A DNA stretch of 64,000 nt from Platanthera guangdongensis (Eukaryota; Streptophyta; Magnoliopsida; Asparagales; Orchidaceae), in assembly GCA_039583875.1 (NCBI GenBank), contig CM077167.1, positions 150,057,010 to 150,121,009 on the forward strand. The letters run 5' to 3'. Under the pieces are notes generated by a model. It was not told where the DNA came from. It saw only the letters and a list, made by a program, of their open reading frames with translations, and made no database searches. Within the stretch, counting starts at the first letter, position 1. The number at the start of each line of letters is the position of its first letter. Below, piece after piece: positions 20,985 to 31,856 of the stretch. The translations under genes were made by a program, and so were the position numbers.

Positions 20985-23645
20985 CTAAGGTTGAAGTTGA
21001 CTAGGTTCCTTAATGACTATCCCTTTGCCTGACTGAATGGTTGCTTTGACTTCAGCTTCAGTATTAGTAGCGGTCATCTTTTCTTTAATGTCTTTGGCCT
21101 TGAGTTGTGTAGTTTTTAGCTTTTTCCTTTCAAAATAATGAAATGGTTTAGGGAAGTACTTGCAGGGCTCAATGGAGTTTGCAGGGATTCTTCCAGCCTT
21201 CAAGTCCTTCCTGAATTTATGAATCTTCTCTTGTTGAGCAAGATATTTATCTCATTCTTGTTTAGAGTACCACTTTCCTCTATCATACTGATTTTCAGCA
21301 ATTGCATTCCATGATGTTAAGATGATACTTCTAGAGGGTGGACTTCATTTCTCAAAATCAGGCCTAGCCTCAGCCTGTTCTCTAAACCTCTTCTTAGCCT
21401 CTTGTTCTTTCAGTAGTACTGGGTCAGCCATATCGACCTCCTCATGAATTACTGGCATTTTGTCCTGTGGAGGGTTGTACATAGTCTTAACTGTCTGTTT
21501 GATTTCTTCGAACCCAGAAGGAGGATATATGACTTGAGCGACCTCTTGTTGCGTCCCCTCTAAGAACTCAGGCTGACATCTAGATTTGGCAGTGTTATTA
21601 TCATCACATAGGGGTGGATATCCCAAGGTAGTTCTGATACTATTTGTTACCCATTTTGCATGGTCAGAGCTAGCTTGAACTAGTACCCTCTCCCCCTTTA
21701 TGACTTCTCTATAGATATGATCTCTGAGATCATTCTTTTGAAATCTGATTTGATCTGTGACATGATAATTTCTAGTGGTGTAGTAGTCTTTGAATTTCTT
21801 GAGAAGAGCAGAAATTGCAGATTCAGAAGTCTTTATTGCAGTAGAAACTGTTGCCGAGTCTAGTTGAATCTATTTTTCTATAGCAGAGACTTGGGTGGTC
21901 ATATTGGCTTGAAGGGCAGTAGTTTGTTCATCAAACTTAGTCAGAGAAATGGTGTGTAGTTCCAGCAAGTTCTCATTCAGCCTCTTCTGATTTTCCAGAA
22001 CAATTCCTTGCTTGCCCACAAGATCATCTATTTCAGTCTTAGTGGTTTGTTATTATTTAGCATGATACACCACAATATTTCATCCCTTGTGGAAGCAATT
22101 TGTCATGTCCTTCTTCAGCAGGTTGACCTCAAATCGAATAGATTTGATATCTTGGGCCAAAGTGAACTGCAGCTCTTTTTGGCTTTCATCCACATATTTT
22201 TCTAAAGCTTGTCTTTGCTCATCAACTTTTACTTGGAGCTGTACTAATAGAGAACTGAAATCTATAGGAGAAGCAGTAGAAGAGGAGCCTGCCTTGAAAG
22301 CTTTCTTATAGCCAACACTTTTTTCCTTGATTTCCATTAGTCTTCTTTTCTTAAGAATTGTGGCTGCATCCTCATCTTCAGAATCAGATGAAATTTCAAG
22401 TTCCATTGTTGTTCCTGGAACATTTTCAACTAGTCTAGGGGCTAGGTCTGGTGCCTCCCCCTCAATCCTTGTAGCAGCTGGTACACTTACAAACAACTCT
22501 TCTTGAAGTATTTCTTCTTGCACCTTCTGGAAGTCACTTTCCAAGGCTTGAACTACTTCTATCTCAGGAGCCTGAAGTTTTTCTGGAAATTCAGGAATAT
22601 GGATATCCTGTGCCTCTTTGTCAGAAGGATCAGTTGCCATGTTGATGTCTTGAACCACTTCCATGATGGTGAGATTCACAGCCTCACTGTCAAGCTGGGC
22701 TTTAATGACAATTTCAGCTGGGACTGATGTCTTATGAATATTGATCTGATGGATAGCCTCCCCCAGGATTTGAGCTTCAGTTCCAGGTGTATGGGTTGGA
22801 GACATCCTGGGTTGGTTAGGGGTCTCTTCATCAGAACTAAATTCGACTCTCTCTTCAGAGTCACTAGAGGACTCCTTAGCTTGCACTTGATCTTTCTTGG
22901 AAGATGTGACCTTTTGGATGGCTGCTTTTGTGCTGGGTCTTCTTTGGACAGAACTCTGTCCCACCTTGATAGGATCCTTATGTCCATTCGCCTCATGTGA
23001 TTAATCTTGGTGCCAGCAGTTTGATTTATCACCTCAGGTATGTTTTCAGCGAGATACAAACTTAATATTCTTCCCAGATTTGGTTTTTTGATGCTTTCCT
23101 TAATCTTGTTGAAAATTACTGCACTCCAGCCAGTCTTCACCTGGAAGATGACTCTGGTCATATGGCTAAACATGTAGGAAGAGACCCTATCATGCCCCCA
23201 GTCTTGCAGAGTATTACCCTGCCAATGATTTCAGAGAGAAATTTCCCTTGGGAGTTCATTCCTTTCCTTGTCTTGGATGATCTGATATTAGTTATTGCAG
23301 TCGTTCCACAATATTTAAGGGCTTCATAAGTCAAATTGGAATCAACCTCTGTCTCTTCTTTAATCCTTGGAAGATGAAGGGTTTTACTCAGACTTTTGTT
23401 GGTTATTTTGAACTTCTTGCCATGAACAGTGGATTTGATCTTGTTCCCCTTCGAGTTCAACGAAGCATTGGAATAGAACTCAAGAACTTCCTTCTTCCAG
23501 ATGTTGGTTGATTCTAAAACCAAATATTCAAGTCCGGTTTCCTGGAATAGGTCTACAACCATCTTGATTTCATGTGCAACAGTAGTAGACGCCCCTGGAT
23601 GAGCTCATAACCTTCGTTCATATTATTGTCCAATTTGGGCTCCAT
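20985..23645 (-). pseudogene. Sire-A env-like third ORF (broken)
   Basis: Downstream of pol in the same orientation, as env-like ORFs are in Sireviruses. The ATG at 23645-23643 follows a CT-rich leader. Within 35 codons a one-base shift moves to the frame of 23158-23562 (ETGLEYLVLESTNIWKKEVLEFYSNAS, with a FYSN motif resembling the plant Transposase_32-like domain). Further pieces are at 22676-23173, 22080-22964 (acidic, then coiled-coil-like LLVQLQVKVDEQRQALEKYVD), 21345-21626 and 20985-21203. No transmembrane segment or signal peptide is evident, so 'env-like' describes position only. Confidence 0.5.
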
Positions 23646-23762
23646 TGGAGATGAGAGAGAGAGAGAGAGAAAATAGAAGAGAAGGAAGATGATCTTCTTG
23701 TCGACACAGACAGTTTAGTCTTGAGATTCCTGAGAGCGTAGTCGATAAGGTCTCGTTTCCAC

Positions 23763-23772
23763 CTATTTATAC
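23763..23772 (-). promoter_or_regulatory. TATA box of putative internal promoter
   Basis: GTATAAATAG on the minus strand, 118 bp upstream of the env-like ATG at 23645, with a CT-rich stretch (23655-23680) between. The array of palindromes like those of the LTR starts about 50 bp further upstream. This layout copies that of the LTR promoter. Confidence 0.55.
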
Positions 23773-23818
23773 TTTTCTAAGCAGGGAAGGCCAAAAGGCG
23801 GGCGGAAATTTTTTTAGT

Positions 23819-24190
23819 ATGTCGACACTGTTTGGATTGTGTCGACACAGAATACTAAAGTCTCTATAGAGAATTTAGAGTTAGGATAACACTATGTGTC
23901 GACACCAATTTCTGTGTGTCAACACTGACGACCTTAAGTGACAACACTAATTTCTGTGTGTTGACACAGACGACCGTATGTGTCGACACCAATATCTAAG
24001 TGACAATAAATCTATGTGTCAACACTAAAGTCTGAGTGTCGACACAATCTTCTTTATGTGTCGACACTAAAATCTCAGGGATAATAATTTTATGTGTCGA
24101 CACCAAATCTTGAGTGTCGACAAAATCTTCGTTATGTGTCGACACAAACTACTAAGTGTCGACACAGAATACTTTATGTGTCGACATAAA
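23819..24190 (-). promoter_or_regulatory. Internal GTGTCGACAC array upstream of env-like ORF
   Basis: At least eight exact GTGTCGACAC palindromes (first 23839-23848, last 24156-24165) plus variants such as GTGTCAACAC and GTGTTGACAC, in about 370 bp between RNase H and the env-like ORF. The palindrome is the same as in the LTRs, but flanking sequence (CCAATTTCTG, ACTTTATGTG) differs from the LTR units, so it is not a simple LTR copy. Confidence 0.8.
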
Positions 24191-24264
24191 TTTACTTAGT
24201 CATATTTTAAGTATGATTTTTCTTAATTTACCATTCTATTCCAAGTTCAACATGCCTAATTAAA

Positions 24265-25032
24265 TTTTAAAGTAATTGAATTTTGTTTCATCTAGAGGTT
24301 TAGTGAATATATCAGTTACTTGAGTATCGGTAGAAGTAAACTCTAAAGTTATGTCCTCTTTCTCAACATGTTCTCTTATAAAATGGTACCTAATTTCAAT
24401 TTGTTTAGTTCTACTATGTGAAACAGGGTTTCTAGCAATTGATATAGCACTAGTAGAATCACAATATAGAGGAGTTTTACTTATCTTGATGTCATAGTCC
24501 TCCAGTTGATGCTGTATCCATAGTAACTGGGCACACTACCAGCTGCTATATATTCTGACTCTGTTGTGGATATAGCAACACTTGTCTGCTTTTTGATGTT
24601 CCATGACATCGGTCTTCCTCCTAGGAATTGGCATGTACCTGTGGTACTTTTACTGTCTTCTTTGCAGCCTGAAAAGTCTGCATCTGAAAAGCCTATTAGC
24701 AGAAAATTTTTATTTCTAGGGTACCATAGACCAAGATCTAGTGTGCCCTTAAGATATCTTAAAATTCTGTTGGCAGCAGAATAATGTGACTCTTTAGGGC
24801 ATGCCTGGTATCTAGCACAGACAAATGTAGCATACATGATGTCAGGCCTACTTGCAGTTAGGTATAGTAAGGAGCCAATTATCCCTCTATACAAAGGCTC
24901 AACAACAGGTTTCCCTGCCTCATCTTTGCCTAAAGGCATACTTGTCCCCATTGGAGTTTTCATGGTAGAAGCTGTCTCCATACCATACTTTTTAATCGAC
25001 TCCCTGGTGAACTTAGACTGGGATATGGACAA
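24265..25032 (-). pseudogene. Sire-A RNase H
   Basis: Copia-type RNase H with the pre-domain PLYRGIIGSLLYLTASRPDIMYA, catalytic FSDADFSGC, the GTCQFLGGRPMSW core and STTESEYIA. A frameshift near 24525 moves the C-terminus to another frame, where it can be followed to about 24270. The in-frame TAG at 25047-25045 separates it from RT. The spelling CKEDSKSTTGTCQFLG is Sirevirus-like. Confidence 0.85.
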
Positions 25033-25044
25033 TCCAACATCAGT

Positions 25045-25761
25045 CTATTTTACTTGAAGTCCCAAAATGAACTTTAGCTCACCCATGCTGCTCATCTCAA
25101 ACTTCCCTTGCATAAGTTTGACAAACTTCCTACAAAGGTTGTTCTCAGTAGATCCAAAGATTATGTCATCAACATATATCTGGACTAAGATGATCTTGCC
25201 CTTAGATTCCCTCAGGAATATGGTCTTGTCTATTTTCCCCCTTGAGAATTTGTTCTCAATGAGGAAAGTAGACAATGTCTCATACCAAGCTCTAGGGGCT
25301 TGTTTTAACCCATATAGAGCTTTCTTAAGTCTAAATACATGATCAGAAAAGTGAGGATCTACAAAACCTGATGGCTGGTCCACATATACTTCCTCTTTTA
25401 GATCTCCATTTAGGAATGTTGACTTGACATCCATTTGAAAGACCTTGAATTCTTTATAGGCTGCATAGGCAAGGAATAGTCTTATTTCTTCCAGCCTTGC
25501 TACAGAGGCAAAGGTCTGGTCAAATTCTATTCCTTCTTCCTGCCTGTAGCCTTTTGCAACTAATCTAGCCTTATTTTTGACAATAATTCCATTTTCATCT
25601 AACTTATTTCTATAGATCCATTTAGTCCCTATCACATTATGTTCTTTTGGTCTTGGAACCAATTTCCAAACTTTGCATCTCTTAAATTGATTCAGCTCTT
25701 CCTGCATTGCATCAATCCAGAATGAATCTAGAATGGCCTCTTCAACCTTCTTTGGTTCCAT
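25045..25761 (-). pseudogene. Sire-A reverse transcriptase
   Basis: A 238-codon open stretch covering the copia [20 protein letters not shown] start, [50 protein letters not shown], catalytic [31 protein letters not shown] is the Sirevirus form of the catalytic box. It ends at a TAG where Gln is usual, in frame with RNase H, consistent with a CAG-to-TAG change. Confidence 0.9.
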
Positions 25762-25842
25762 TTGAGACAGAAAGCTTGAACATAGTGCTTAGTTCAAGAT
25801 CTTGCTTCTAGTCATTACACCTTGACTAGCATCACCAATGAT

Positions 25843-27393
25843 TTAATGAGCAGGATGATCTCTTAAATGTCTCAAGGCTAGAGGTAATATTCCTTCAGAT
25901 TGTTGATCTTCTATGTCTCCAGCTAGCTGTTCTTCATTTTCAGCTGGTAAGTCTTGAGCTCCCCCTGGACAGTATCCATCATCTTTAGTCTCTTGACTTG
26001 CTTGTTTATCTTCCCTGATGGTCAAATTGTTCATCTTATCTTTTAAGCCTGCAGGACTAGAAGAAGTGTTTGACAGCTCATAGTTAATTAACTTAGACTC
26101 ATCAAAGACTACATGGACAAACTCTTCTACAACTTGAGTAGTCAAGTTATAGATCATATATGCACTACTATTGTTGCTATACCCAACAAATATCCCTTCT
26201 TGGGATATGGCAGCAAACTTAGTTAAATGAAACTTACCATTGTTTAGTACATAACACTTGCTACCAAAGATCCTAAAATAGGATAAGTTTGGTTTTCTGC
26301 CTTTCAGAATCTTATAGTGAGTCTTTTTGTGGATTTTAGTGATTGATGCTCTATTGAGAACATGACAAGCAGTATTTACTGTCTCAGCCCAGAAATATTC
26401 TAGGAGAGCAGTGTCACTTAACAAAGTTCTACCTGCCTCAATCAAAGTTCTGTTCTTTCTTTCAGCAATTCCATTTTGCTGGGGAGTTCTAGGTGAGGAA
26501 AATTCTTGATGAATCCCAAGCCCTTCACAGAACTTTGTCATGCATTCAGACTAAAACTCAGTCCCATGATCACTTCTGATCTTGACCACAGAACTATTAA
26601 ATTCATTCTAAATTTGCTTACCAAAAGTCTGGAAGATATCTGAGGTTTCAGATTTTTTCCTTGAGAAGAATACCCAAGCAAACCTGGAAAAATCATCAAC
26701 TACCACAAGAGAATAGACTTTCCTACCTAAACTATAAATTGCCATAGAACTAAATAGATCCATATACAGGAGGTATAAACACCTCACTGAGTCCTTGGTA
26801 TCAAGACTTTGGAAGGAAGACTTGGTCTGCTTGTCCTTTTGACAAGCTGTGCAAATTCCCTCCCTAATGCACTTAACTTCAGGACCATTCCTTACCAACT
26901 CTTCAGTAAAGAGTCTACCTATGGTCTTATAGTTTAGGTGAGCTAGTCTCTTGTGCCATTTTACATAATGAGAAACTTTCTCATCTGCAACTAGACATAT
27001 AGGAAAGTCCTTTCTCTCACACTCAAAGTCTAGACAGTAAACATTTCCTCTCCTAGTGCCAGTCAAGATAACTCCTTGATCACTTGACCTTCTAATTTGA
27101 CACTTATCCTTGAGGAAAGAGATGTCATAGCCCAAATCACATAGTTGACTTATACTTATAAGGTTATGTTTCAAACCTTTCACATATGCTACTTGTGTGA
27201 TTGTTACTATGCCATTTGTTATCTTACCTAAACCTTTTGTTACTCCTTTTTCTGAGCCCCCAAAGGTAACTCTGGGACCATTCTGAATGGGTGTGTAATC
27301 CTCTAGCATGCTTCTTGTTCCAGTCATGTGCCTGGAACATCCACTGTCCAAGTACCATGTAGGGGTATGGCCACTTGGACTTACCTGCAACAA
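25843..27393 (-). pseudogene. Sire-A protease, pre-integrase and integrase
   Basis: Minus-strand reading starts with the aspartic protease WYLDSGCSRHMTG, then the GAG_pre-integrase zinc region (WHKRLAHLNYKTIG ... CTACQKDKQ), then the integrase core (MDLFSSMAIYSLG; VVDDFSRFAWVFF; TPQQNGIAERKNRTL with the catalytic Glu). TAG codons at 26608-26610 and 26551-26553 interrupt it in frame around the second catalytic Asp region. The tail 25843-26050 is acidic linker toward RT. The start is out of frame with the preceding Gag piece. Confidence 0.85.
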
Positions 27394-27398
27394 ATATA

Positions 27399-28457
27399 CT
27401 ATCTAACCTTAGGACACCAAATCTGATTGAGTCCTAGGTGCAAGTTAGAATTAAACTGAACATGCCTACCTTCAGTTCTTCTGACAGGTAAGCCACCAAT
27501 ACTTATCTGGACACTCTTATTATGCCAGCAATTAATGGCATAGTGGCCCACCTTGCCACAACACCAACACTCATGCATATTGTACCTTCTTTTAAGAACT
27601 GGCTTTGTTGCAATGTTGATTGCAGCTCTCAACCCTGAGGGTACGTCAGCTCTTGTCTTAGGTCTTTTAGCCATAACTTGCTTAGGGAAATGTCTGACAG
27701 TAGAAGTACTTGGGATATCTTGAAGCCTATCTGCAGCTGCCTTCTTTTCAGAAAGCATAATCTTGATAGCTTCAGATATACCCAAGTCTGTTTTGCTAAC
27801 AGACTTTTCCTTAGCTTGCCATTTGGTTGGCAGACCTTGTAAATCAGCTGACACCTTGTTCTTGAGTGTTGGGGCTGGTACACCAAACACAAATGGTTCA
27901 TTTTGAGCCATTTGGGTTTTCTCATGGGATGCCCAATAAGCACTTGCACCCTTGCCATTTCTCCTGCCTTGCTCACAGTGACCATAGATACAATCATGAT
28001 CATACCTGTTAGAAGGTTGTACCACCTTTTTAAAAGAAATTTGAGGCCTTGAAGCAAGTGGCTGAGTTGGAACATTACCTTTCCTTTTGGAATTGGCAGC
28101 TCTTGTTCTTCCTTTGAAACCTAAACCCTTCTTACCCTTTTGGGAAGAAAAGGAATCTATCAAAGGTAACACAAAACTAGGTTTAGAAAACTTGGCTACT
28201 AGCTCCCTCTCGTTTTGGAGTCTACTTTCAAGATTCTTAATATGATTGTTCTTGAAAGTAATGGTATCCATCTGAATGATAGTTATGTTCTTCAATTTGT
28301 TAATTTCTTTTAGCTTCAGATCCAGCACTTTTGCTAAGTCTGAGGCAGCCAACTTCAGACTGACATTTTCCTTTGCCAGCTGTTTTGCTAAAAGCTTGCT
28401 TTCCTTAAAGGCTTGCAGGAGCTCACTATAGTCATCAATCAATTGAGTGATTTCTCT
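27399..28457 (-). pseudogene. Sire-A Gag, coiled-coil and second zinc-knuckle part
   Basis: Same frame as the Gag N-terminus, separated from it by one TAA at 28460-28458. It begins with a leucine-rich coiled coil (LLAKQLAKENVSLKLAASDL ... LKLKEINKLKN) and later has a CX2CX4HX4C knuckle CWCCGKVGHYAINC near 27560. It ends NQIWCPKVR just before protease, typical of Sireviruses, whose Gag is long and carries a coiled coil. Confidence 0.75.
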
Positions 28458-29888
28458 TTATGATTTAAAGCCATCTTTATCTCTTGAAGAAGATGCTTCT
28501 GAATATGGGCTAGTAACATAATCTGACACTGAAGATGAAGACTGTACCTTACTAGGACCAAACAGCTCCTGGCTATGTCCATCCTCAGCTATAGCCATCA
28601 ACCCTATACATTTGTTGTCTTCTATTTTATTGATATCATTCAGCATCTCCAGGAATTCTGTTTCTATAGAATCTTCCTCAGCAGAGAACAACCCAATGTA
28701 GGCCTCAACATCCTCTTCATTTTCTAACTCTGTTGAAGAAGAGTCAGTCCAGCTTTTCTCCTTCTTGGCCACAAAGGATTTTTCTTTTTTTCCTTTATAC
28801 TGGAGCTTCATTTTCTCACCAAACTCCTTTCTTTTGACAGGACAGTCTGCTATGACATGTCCTGGCTTGCTGCAGCAATAACAGACGATTTTAGTAGATG
28901 TTTGTTTACTATGTTTAAAGCCATACCTTTCCTCCTTTGAGGTTTTCTTCTTTCCCTTGTAGTTGTCATCCTTAGAGTGAGAGGAAGAGGAAGGCCTTCT
29001 CCTCAAGTTCTTTTTCTTCAGAAACTTCTGGAATTGCCTAGAAAAGACAGCAAGCTCCTCATCAGAGTTATGGTCATCTATTGTGCTAGTATCTGAACTT
29101 TCTGTCTCAGTATCGATAACTTTTCTGGGAGGAGAAGGAGTCTTTCTCCTGCCCTTCTTTGTAGCTTCAACTTTGAAGGCCACAGACTTATCTTTGCCAT
29201 AAAGCCTACTGGACTTTTCCTCTTCCTTTCTAGCAATCAACTGCATCTCATAGGATAGCAATTTTCCAAACAAAGTTGATGGAGGAGTATCTGCAAGTTT
29301 GGCCCCTTCTCTGATGGCATAGACTTTGGTATCCCAATCCTTGGTTAAGGATCTGAGAAACTTGTCATTGAGTTCATAAGTGTTGAAGACTCTTCCATAG
29401 GTCATCAGCTCATTGACAATTCTAAAGAACTTTTCATAGCATATAGCTATACTATCTGTCTTGACTTGTCTGAAACTTTCATACTCTTGATTGAGCATGA
29501 ATTTCCTATCCTCTCTTAGTTCTTCAGTCCCCTCCATGTAGACAATTAAGGTGTCCCACATTTCCTTTGAATTTTTGCAGTGGACTAAATTCTGAAATGT
29601 AGAATCATCTATGACACTCACAATTATGTTCTGCGCTCTCTTGTCCAAAGTAGCTAAGATGATCTCATTTTTGGTCATCTCAGAATAATTCTTTGGAGTC
29701 CTCAGATTTGCTTCTAAAACAGATGTATTCATGGGGATGAATGGCCCTTCTTGAAGTGTGATGTAGATTCTTGGATCAGATGCCTCCATGAATAATCTGA
29801 TCCTTTCTTTCCATATGCCAAATGTTTCTTTTTTGCAAATGGGAAGTTTCATGGATCCAAGTTCTTTGTGATTTTCACCTGAACCCAT
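28458..29888 (-). CDS. Sire-A Gag N-terminal part
   Basis: A 476-codon ORF starting 66 bp downstream of the primer site. Capsid region (UBN2-like) around residues 20-210, with IWKERIRLFMEA and LNDKFLRSLTKDWDTKV. Low-complexity linker, then the zinc knuckle CYCCSKPGHVIADC (CX2CX4HX4C) near residue 335, followed by a Lys-rich and acidic tail. The terminating TAA is in frame with more Gag sequence, so it is either a nonsense mutation or a real boundary. The coding sequence is otherwise intact. Confidence 0.8.
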   Translation of the reverse strand: MGSGENHKELGSMKLPICKKETFGIWKERIRLFMEASDPRIYITLQEGPFIPMNTSVLEANLRTPKNYSEMTKNEIILATLDKRAQNIIVSVIDDSTFQNLVHCKNSKEMWDTLIVYMEGTEELREDRKFMLNQEYESFRQVKTDSIAICYEKFFRIVNELMTYGRVFNTYELNDKFLRSLTKDWDTKVYAIREGAKLADTPPSTLFGKLLSYEMQLIARKEEEKSSRLYGKDKSVAFKVEATKKGRRKTPSPPRKVIDTETESSDTSTIDDHNSDEELAVFSRQFQKFLKKKNLRRRPSSSSHSKDDNYKGKKKTSKEERYGFKHSKQTSTKIVCYCCSKPGHVIADCPVKRKEFGEKMKLQYKGKKEKSFVAKKEKSWTDSSSTELENEEDVEAYIGLFSAEEDSIETEFLEMLNDINKIEDNKCIGLMAIAEDGHSQELFGPSKVQSSSSVSDYVTSPYSEASSSRDKDGFKS

Positions 29889-29953
29889 TTTGGCTATCTT
29901 ATTACTGTCTTAAAGATATACTCAGACTGTTAAGTCTTATTTTGAGTAACCTC

Positions 29954-29965
29954 GCTATGATACCA
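29954..29965 (-). other. Primer-binding site of Sire-A (initiator Met tRNA)
   Basis: Minus strand TGGTATCATAGC, two bases from the LTR edge at 29968; matches the TGGTATCAGAGC-type site except one base. Confidence 0.85.
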
Positions 29966-29967
29966 CT

Positions 29968-31851
29968 TGAAAGAATTGGTTTCAAGATTGTCTAAATACC
30001 TAGACGGGGGGGGGGGGTGAATAGGTTCAATTATTTTTTTACTTAGATAGTAATTAATTTGATCACAACACAGATAAAATCTACAGTTACCCCAACATAC
30101 AAACAACCAATCACAACATACAAACAAGTTTTATAGTGGTTTCCCAAATGATGGGTACATCAACTTTCCCCCTTCACCTATCTAGCAGTATACTAGATTC
30201 GGCCTAACTTCCTTCCACCTTCTCAGATCCTCAGATCTTACAACTCAGAACCCAAATTGGTTCTTACAGCTCACACTTCAACAAGTGCTACAACTCAGGC
30301 TCTTCCCAAGAACCCTACCTCAGAGTGAATCTCCACTCCTACCACTCAGGCAATCAAGCCCTACCTCAGCCTTTTCAAGAGGCCTACAGCTTAGAGAATT
30401 CAATCTCCTACCTCAGGCAAACAACCCTACCTCAGCCTTTATAGTTACAGGTTTACAACTCAAAGAACTTAATCTCTTACATTCAGATCTAGAATAGATC
30501 CTATAGGAATTTGATTAAGAAGATGTTTCTTCCTTTACTTTGAAAGAGATGAAGGAATCATGAATAGATTTTGTTGGATCTGCTTTCAACTATTCTTTGC
30601 AGCAATGAATATGATTTAACCTGACTTAGCTTATTCAAAGCTTCTTAAAAGAGAGAACTTAGGTTGAATCTTCTTGAGAAGTTTGAGTAGATCCAGCTTC
30701 TTCCACCTCGCTGAATTAATTCTGCAATCTTCCAAAAGATCTGCTGTGAAGCAATCTCATTCTCTGATTTTGAATCAGAATCTTCTGCTGTACTGGAATC
30801 CGTGAATTCTTCTTGGAGAATTCCTCTTTTAATTTCTCTCCATCTTTAGTTATTGTATATCTCTGATAGCCCAACCCTATTTATAGTTTACATTAGTGGC
30901 AACCGGCTGATCCGGTAGTTGACTGACATCTGACAGTTCTGTCATGTCTAATAATCGTGACAATTCTGGCAGCTGTCGAGTCTTCAGTCTTGAGATTTGG
31001 TACTTAGAGATATTTAACTCAGCTGAATGTGTCGAGACACAAGGACAATATGTGTCGACACAGACGGAGTATGTGTCGACACAATTACCTAGGTGTCGAC
31101 ACACTTCCTTTGACGTTGTCGAGAAACATCAGTAACTGTCAACATAGCTCTTCACTTGGTCTCAACACTGTCTTTGTAGACTGTGTCGACATACTTCAAA
31201 AAACAGTCGACACAGCTCCTTCAAAAAGTTTTCGACATGCAGCCTTTGTAGAATGTGTCGACACAAGTCCTGCGTGTCGACACAGCCTCTTTATCAAGTT
31301 CTTGACACATCTTTTATAGAATGTGTCGACACAAGTCCTGTGTGTCGACACAGCCTCTTTTTTAAGTTCACGAAACAACTTTTGTAGAATGTGTCGACAC
31401 AAGTCATGTGTGTCGACACAGCCTCTTTATTAAGTTCACAACACAGTTTTTGTAGAATGTGTCGACACAAGTCCTGTATGTCGACACAACCTCTCTAAGT
31501 GTCGACCCAAGTCCTGGATGTTGACAGAGTTGCCTCTTTACACTTGTTAGCTCAACAGTATAAGTATGTCGACACAAGTTATAAGTGTCGAGACAGTTGA
31601 TGTCGACTTAGCTTCTGAGTGTCGACACAACTCCTGTATGTCGACACAGACTTGCTTCTTGTCTCGACACAGCTCCTTCAAAGGTGTCGACATAAAAACA
31701 ATTGTCTCAACAGTTTTGTACTTAGAATATTTTCTCCATTCTTCTGCCTGCACAAACTAACTCAATGCACCATTAAATACAACCTGATGTATATCATTGA
31801 GTTAGGTGAGGCTTCTCCAAATCAGGTACACAAATTCGAATGTACCCAACA
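29968..31851 (-). mobile_element. Sire-A 5' LTR
   Basis: 1884 bp, TGTTGG...CTTTCA on the minus strand, collinear with 18806-20686. Carries the poly-G/GTGAATAGG signature (30005-30027), TATA box CTATAAATAG (30877-30886) and the GTGTCGACAC array (31029-31720) upstream of it. Confidence 0.9.
31029..31720 (-). repeat. GTGTCGACAC palindrome array, Sire-A 5' LTR
   Basis: Same arrangement as the 3' LTR: paired palindromes in tandem units of about 66-68 bp at 31255-31500, plus single sites on both sides. Some copies have decayed at the central CG (for example GTGTTGACAG). Confidence 0.88.
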
Positions 31852-31856
31852 ACTTT

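Larger units (their letters stand above)
18806..31851 (-). mobile_element. Sire-A: full-length Sirevirus-like copia element
   Basis: A 13,046-bp element on the minus strand. LTRs at 18806-20686 (3') and 29968-31851 (5') start TGTTGGGTAC and end CTTTCA. Identical ACTTT duplications flank it (18801-18805, 31852-31856). Minus-strand order: primer site, Gag, protease, integrase, RT, RNase H, then a promoter-like array and an env-like third ORF. The LTRs differ by about 6% by eye, so the insertion is older than the two gypsy insertions to the right. Stops and frameshifts make it non-autonomous. Confidence 0.92.
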
